A DNA stretch of 64,000 nucleotides from Paramacrobiotus metropolitanus (Eukaryota; Tardigrada; Eutardigrada; Parachela; Macrobiotidae): contig NW_026570267.1 in NCBI RefSeq assembly GCF_019649055.1, positions 930,001 to 994,000 of the forward strand. The letters are read 5' to 3'. Shown here piece by piece: positions 58,141 to 64,000 of the stretch. Position 1 is the stretch's first letter; every line of letters starts with the position of its first letter. Made by a program: the position numbers and the translations under genes. A model generated the notes under the pieces. It was not told the origin of the DNA. It did no database searches and was given only the letters and a program-made list of their open reading frames with translations.

Positions 58141-60775
58141 TTATGACGTGTTGGTCTGCAGGCTCATGCGAAAGAATTCTCCGTCGATATTGTGGCGATC
58201 GCTCACAACTGGTTTCATCATTGCCCATTCATACCAAACAAAATAGTCATTTCGACATCGATAGAACTGGAGAATGATACAGTGCCCTTTCTTAACATAA
58301 ACGGGTCGCTTGAGTGGGAAGAAGATATCCTGCCACGAAAGCAAACCAGGAGTCTTCCGAGCCGGCACTAAACTGTGTTCAATGTTTCCATACAGAACCG
58401 CTTCAAAAAATCCACTGAATCCGTGGAGCATTCCAGGATTATGAACTTCGAATTTCAACTCCACCGATCGAAAAAATGATTCCCCATCTAAAAAAATATA
58501 TGTTAAAACCCTGAATCAAATAGCGAGTAAATCTTAAGTAAAAAGAAACATGTAACAAATAACATTTCATGCTGCAAATTTAGTACAGCAAGGAACTTGG
58601 ATGAAATGCGCCTGCATTGAAAAGCAGTAATCTACCATATATTGCACCCATACCAACCTGGAAGCGCTGACGGGTGATGAAAATCGAAAACACGTTCAGC
58701 ATCGGACAACAAGCGCGAAGAATCTACCGTGTAACCATAAACTGTCTGGCGCACACCTTCCGTCTCATCCTCATCTTCATCAGAAAGGTATTCATAAATT
58801 CTTGGTATACTGACTGGAGCCAGATATGACGTATAAGACGCTGGAATACAGACACCATCCGCCTTCAGGAACCTTTCTGCGCCTCGCAGCATCTCTGGGC
58901 ACAGTTCGTTATCGCCAAAGGAACCCAACATTTCACTGAGAAGCATGTCACAAGATTCCGGAGCTTCCCATTCTCGCATGTCCGTCATAACAATGTTCAC
59001 GTCCAATCCCTGCCAGATGCTAGTCACATTTTCCTTTAACGCCGCAATCGCGATGGGATTCTTCTCTAGTGCATATACGCGCACTTTAGCATAACAGTCT
59101 CGGGCGGCATTAAGTACAGCAGTAACCAGAGGACCCCGTCCGCAGCCGACAACAGCCGCAACAAACACTTCCGGAACATCCTCCGCCGATTGACGATACC
59201 GGATAAACTGCCGAACGGCATTCTCGTAATCCGAATACTTCCGGTGATCCACTTCAAAAGCTGAGTAGGATTCGTTCTGAAGGTTGACACTGACCGTATC
59301 CAGGGGAGGGAAAATGGACGGCTGAATGGGTATGCCGTACTGTGCTACACCTTTTTCGTAAATACTAATTAAATGTGCTTTGTATGAAGTGATATCCGGC
59401 ATTTGCTCATTTTCAATTAATCCACCACCTCGCAGCAGAATCGTCATTTTATACAGCCGTAGAAACCGTCTAATGACTTCAGTATGAGCATCAGACAATA
59501 CGGGAAGCCCATTTGAATCTGTGCAGAAAATGTGAAGAGGAATAATTAAACATCGGACTGGCTCCACAAGCCACCTCTCAAGCACGTGCGCCTCCGCTGG
59601 TAAATCTTCCGGAATTTCCAAACACAATCCCACAGTGCTGCTGGAATTGACGGAAGCTTTTAAAGAGTTCCACCTGCAAAATTACAAAATGACAGGATAT
59701 ATGGCGGACGCGCCTATCATGAACGATCATCTTTTGTAAAAAAGCACAAAACTCTTATTAATTACCATTCAAATGCTTGCTCGAAATTTCTGTCTTCCCC
59801 AACACCAACGCCAGTTAAAGGCATGTGGATCCAGAACTAAAATAACTGCATTAAAAACCTCACTCGCCAAACAGCAAACACCACAAATCACAACGAACAG
59901 CAACAGGGACAGTTTTAAAATGAATAAACATTTTTTTCTACAAACAAGACAGAATTATGGCATTCAATACCTCTTCACTGCTGTGACTTCCAAGAGTTAT
60001 GATTTCATGTCCAGAATCCGGATGATTAGGTACAAAGGATACGATCTTCTCCGCATACCGAAAAATGTACTCCGACGGCGCATACGGGAGCATCACAGCT
60101 GGGCGCGTTTGGCTGAGACAAAATAGTTTGCAGTGCTCAACCTGGCCCGTCAGAGCATCCCCGAGACTCTGCAAACATGTCGCACTCAAAATCCAATTGG
60201 TTTGCCATTTGCTCAAATTAATGCTGAAAAATAAAAAGAAAACCACCAACATTCAGCGCGAATCCGATTTAAAATTTTATTATTTTAATCATTTTAACTT
60301 TTAATGTCTACAACTATTTGGTAAATACTGGCAAAACAATAAACACGAAGCAAAACAAGCAGAAACTATCGAACGGTAAGATATTAGCAGCTTAGCTTAG
60401 AAATAACCGAAACCTAAAAACATATATATTTTGAAAAATTTAGTACTGTACCGTCACTCGATCTGTCCGTAAACGAAGGAGATCATCGCTTAGGTACTTC
60501 GTATGCATGTCATAATGAGCGTCGGGGATTAAAACACGAAGAACCACCGAATTGCACAGCGTTTCCAACGGAAGAACTGAGTCTGATATGAAATTTGAAA
60601 GCTTCAGGCTTTTCATGTGCTCTTCAACTGGCGCTGCCCATGCAAAAACATCCACACTGATAAAGTCGCATCCAATTTTTGCTGCACTACTCCACAGAGA
60701 TGAAAGTCTGTTCAGCGGTCGAAAACCCTCAACGTAAAGACCCACTGACAACGGTGCCACAGAGGTCTCACCCAT
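58141..60775 (-). CDS. PRMT5: Protein arginine methyltransferase 5
   Basis: Five exons: about 60447-60775, 59971-60223, 59766-59836, 58658-59673, 58141-58487 (TAA), giving about 671 residues (human 637). The start is MGETSVAPLSVGLYVEGF. The first donor is uncertain: GTACTA at 60446 gives the right phase, while a better-looking GTACAG at 60451 does not. The N-terminal half is the TIM-barrel region. The SAM-binding motif is VVGCGRGPLV, followed by VYALEKNP and DMREW. The double-E loop SEMLGSFGDNELCPE holds both catalytic glutamates. The C-terminus is the beta barrel (NPGMLHGFSGFFEAVLYG, WYEWAM). PRMT5 makes symmetric dimethylarginine on histones and Sm proteins, normally with MEP50. Confidence 0.93.
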
Positions 60776-61628
60776 TTTTTCTCCGCAAGCTTTTAAACAA
60801 AACTGTCCAAATCCAGATACCAAACCAAATCACAATAATGTTCAAAGTAAAAAAAGTATTATGATTTATTCGCAAACTTTCCTTCGCTCCAATGAAACTT
60901 CCGATCTTGTCGGACCGTTTGGTTTTACAGTATTTTCTTTCCAGAATGTCGAGAATGAATGCCGCAAATGAATACCGCTTCCTGCAGTTAGAGGCGTAAC
61001 GTGCCCATGGCGCTGCCTTGTGGTTGTCCAACTCAATTGCCCATGGACCGCGGTGACCACAGGTCCACAACCTACACGTCCACTGTCTTTTATAATCCAA
61101 AACTCACTATGATCTATAGATATTATTAAAATATTCTACTATGAATAGGTATCATCACTGCTTAACCCAATAATGGGTTTGTCAACGTTTTGAAATTTAA
61201 ACGATATTATTGTTATTCCACTTTGTCAGTGCGCTTTTCTGGAGGTTACGCTCACTACGCCACCTAAGGACAACAGCAGCTACAGCTGTGGCGGCAAATA
61301 AATGGCCAAACGGTGTGTGTCTTCCGGACAAGCTCTTTACGTACGGTGCACGGTCAGAAGTTACTGTTGGCGACAGATCATCGGATTTTTGGTTTGATCC
61401 TCAAACATTTCTGTTGATTTTAGAGTTAATTGTGATACTGCAGTTGTCAAATTTCCAGATTTCTACCGGAGGACACATCTCCGAAATCGAGATTGCTGAC
61501 TGTTTGTCAATCTGTGTGCCCGCTAGTCAGCCTGTGCCTTGGAGATGTCTCATATTGGACGTCGAGCGTTCAGATTGTGACTGCTCTCAGTGATGATTTC
61601 CTTTCGATGATGTTCTCCAGCCTTTCAA
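60776..61628. promoter_or_regulatory. Shared upstream region of PRMT5 and the RPB2-like gene
   Basis: 850 bp separates two divergent start codons, so both promoters and 5' UTRs probably lie here. Frames within it (60768-61100 - and 61210-61593 +) are not protein-like. No specific core-promoter motif is claimed. Confidence 0.4.
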
Positions 61629-64000
61629 ATGAAAAAACAATCGTTTTCCGAATCGGAAGTTATTTGTTTATCGGATTCTGATGATTCTTCTGTCATCGTT
61701 TTATCCGAATCCCCATCGCCCAAGCCTGATGCAGTGGTTCCTGTGCTGGAGTCGTTAATAAATGGCGACAGTGATAAGACCGTTTTTGGAGATGAGAATA
61801 TTCCTCCCCTCTACGTGACGCGTATGTTATGTGTTTACACTTGCACATAGATGATTTGCAATGAAGATTATACTCTCTTTTAATATTTTCCTTTTTTTGC
61901 AGCGCCCCCAAGTCCATCGTGGAGGGATGATTGCTGTGATGAGGACCACGAGAAATTAGCGCTGGGCTCCGTGTCGGATGATTTGGCCAAATTCATCGCC
62001 CATGACCATAGTTCTTTCTACGAAAGAGGTGAAGTGTTTGTTAAAATAGTGTAGTCGTTCATGGAGGCGTTTTCGTAAAAACTCAAATGACAAAGTTCCC
62101 TTATAAGTTAGGGGCATAGCGGCGTGCAGCTTTGGAACTTTGTTCGAGCGGTAAAGCGGTGCTATCTTTTGTTTTGCACTCTCGTATGGGCGCAACGAAA
62201 ATACTCGTAAAGATAAAAAGTACTCGTACTGGAAAAATGATTATTCTTATTCTAGTTGAAACGTTTATTTTATTTTTATTCACATGGATACTGATTTATG
62301 CTGCATCGGTAGTGGCAAGTTAAACTGTTTTCGGTCAAAAGTACCAGTGCCACAAAATTATCGTCGCATTTTTTCAAGTATCATCCAGCGCTTTCGGCTT
62401 TAGCTAAAAAAAATGAATGAAAACCATTCAGTAAGCCGCATTTTCATTTGACGGAATTCTCTTCCGCATACATGCAGGAGGATCTTTCTTCTAAAAACTT
62501 TGATCATTACTTCTTTCCTCAGTATGTGGTATTTTATTTTGTGTTCATGCTTCGACAGAAAACGATGAAACTACTCGAGAAGGGATCCCCAAAGCAGGCC
62601 TTTCCGATTATATCGACGAGGATGTGTACGCTGCACTCGGCAGTGCCGGTTGGGAAGAGGCTGCCTGGTTGATTATCCAGTCGTTTTTTGACGACAAAGG
62701 CCTGGTCCAGCAGCAGTTGGATTCGTTCAATAAATTCGTTTCCACGGATCTTCCAGAAATTGTCACCAGTTCATTACCGATTGTTATAAGAAAAAACGAT
62801 GAAAGTTTTGGGTTGAAAGAACCGGAGCCCGGAGACCCGGTAAGTGTTGAAAATACCGACGATTCGAGATGTACGAGTACAAATAATTTTAAGCATCATT
62901 TCTGCAGGTTCGATGATAATATCAGCAAAAAATGGTTTAAAAAGTTATTGATTAGCTGAACTGTTCATTTGCATACGGTGTTGTTCTGCTGATAGATATG
63001 TTATCGGTACACCTTCGAAGGGGTTGGCATCTCTTCCCCGTTTCGTGAAGGCCGAACGAGCGATTCTGGGGTTTCGGTGCTGCATCCTCTGGAAGTCAGA
63101 CTTCGAGATCTCACATATGATTGTAACTTGTGGGTGGATATCAAAGAGACAATACAGCGGCATGAACGTGCGGATGAATCGGACATTATTAAGCAGGTTT
63201 ACATGGGACGGTTGCCCATCATGGTGCGGTCTGACTACTGTCAAATGCATGGTCAAAGTGACCCGGTTGTGATTAGCGCGATGGGTGAATGCGTCCACGA
63301 TCCCGGAGGATATTTCATTATCGATGGATCCGAAAAGGTAGAAAATATTCGTTAAAAGTTAGGTCAAACCGGTCGGACGTTTATGAATACATGGGAAGAC
63401 AGTTGTTTTACTGTGCTTAATTTTTTGTTCGTAGGCAGTGATTGCCCAAGAGCGTATGGCTGAAAACCATTTAAACATCACTCGCGTAACGAATTCGAAG
63501 TATCAGTACAAAGCTGAAATCCGATCCGTTCCGGAAACCGGGAACAAGACAGCAAGTCCGTTGTGGGTTAACATGCTTTCGAAGCCGCTGCAGGTGAATT
63601 GAATTGTCTTTGTATTACCAATGCATAGAAGTATATAGATATTTGTACATTAGCGATAAACAACTTACTCGTAGTAAAAGAGCTTTTTACAAACGCGTTG
63701 CTCTGGTACGGCACCGATTATTTCGTTTGCTCTTATCGTGTACACTGTATTGTACATGTGCCGGTATGCGCTCTAGCGTTATGTGCACGCTAGTGTTGCA
63801 GTCCGTTTAGCTTACTACAGCTGTGGTTTAGTAACTGTAGTAGGTACGTACTTGATTGTATTTATTGTTGCAGTGTAATTCCATAACTGTGCTGTCAGTG
63901 GGATATCCGATTGTGGCCATCATACCCTTTGTCAAGCAGGAAATTCCTATTATGATCCTGTTTCGAGCTCTGGGTTTCGAAACCGATCAAGAAATTGTGC
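61629..64000 (+). CDS. POLR2B: RPB2-like RNA polymerase II second subunit, divergent (partial)
   Basis: Six exons in phase, running off the window: 61629-61821, 61903-62028, 62559-62839, 62996-63337, 63435-63593, 63874-64000 (about 409 residues seen). RPB2 is recognised from [53 protein letters not shown] and [20 protein letters not shown]. The match is to RPB2 rather than RPA2 or RPC2, but is lower than expected for so conserved a protein. Unlike canonical RPB2, about 110 acidic residues precede the conserved start. They include two SUMO-interaction-like motifs, VICLSDSDD and VIVLSES. The real start could lie in an unseen upstream exon. It may be a paralogue. Confidence 0.85.

Noticed and set aside
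1-64000. tRNA or other structured RNA genes
   Set aside because: I looked for A-box and B-box pairs and cloverleaf-compatible spacing and saw none convincing. A dedicated tRNA scan was not possible.
1-64000. Frequent word GTACGAGTAC in host DNA
   Set aside because: It appears several times outside the element, but I cannot show it exceeds expectation or is tied to any feature.

Overview
The window is metazoan nuclear DNA, probably from a small invertebrate. It carries spliced genes with GT-AG introns and orthologues of animal genes (RASGEF1, ACP1, ANKRD16, PRMT5, RPB2). I cannot name the phylum from sequence alone. Host DNA is AT-rich with long gene-poor stretches. A GC-rich block from 8.2 to 32.6 kb is one giant retrotransposon.

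Layout: (1) 0-2.2 kb, the 3' exons of an unrecognised gene on the + strand. (2) 1.8-8.2 kb, gene-poor DNA with four small non-autonomous DNA transposons: a TTAA-flanked 82-bp MITE, a 752-bp TIR element with a 9-bp target-site duplication (TSD) and a decayed Ulp1-like protease fragment, a 406-bp hAT-like MITE, and a 677-bp foldback element. (3) 8189-32592, a 24.4-kb Ty3-like LTR retrotransposon with genes on the - strand, inserted inside an older TA-flanked MITE. (4) 33182-33814, a second foldback element related to the first, with a perfect 8-bp TSD. (5) 33.8-38.5 kb, no gene seen. (6) 38.5-64 kb, the gene cluster: RASGEF1 (+), ACP1 low-molecular-weight phosphatase (+), ANKRD16 (-), PRMT5 (-), and a divergent RPB2-like gene (+) that runs off the end. 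PRMT5 and the RPB2-like gene are divergent, with about 0.85 kb between their start codons.

The retrotransposon is the notable system. Its two 424-bp LTRs differ at one position, so the insertion is young. It encodes a very long gag ending in a CCHC knuckle, a textbook -1 frameshift signal (GGGAAAC, 5-nt spacer, bulged stem-loop) at the gag stop, then protease, RT, RNase H and integrase. About 7.5 kb of further coding DNA follows integrase and encodes coiled-coil, disordered and winged-helix-like proteins unlike standard Ty3 products. After that come a separate basic/coiled-coil ORF and a 2.3-kb non-coding tail. Despite the young LTRs, the coding regions carry about nine frameshifts, seven in-frame TAA/TAG codons, and a short deletion that removes the RT YxDD box. 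The copy was therefore probably mobilised in trans. Host exons in the same window are all intact, which argues against a general sequencing problem.

The most unusual signal is a family of roughly 25-30 tiny hairpins scattered through this element, in coding and non-coding parts alike. Each has a variable but self-complementary stem around a near-constant loop (TATTG, TGTTG or TAATTG between CC and GG). One has a perfect 19-bp stem. I saw none in the host flanks and know of no described class that matches.
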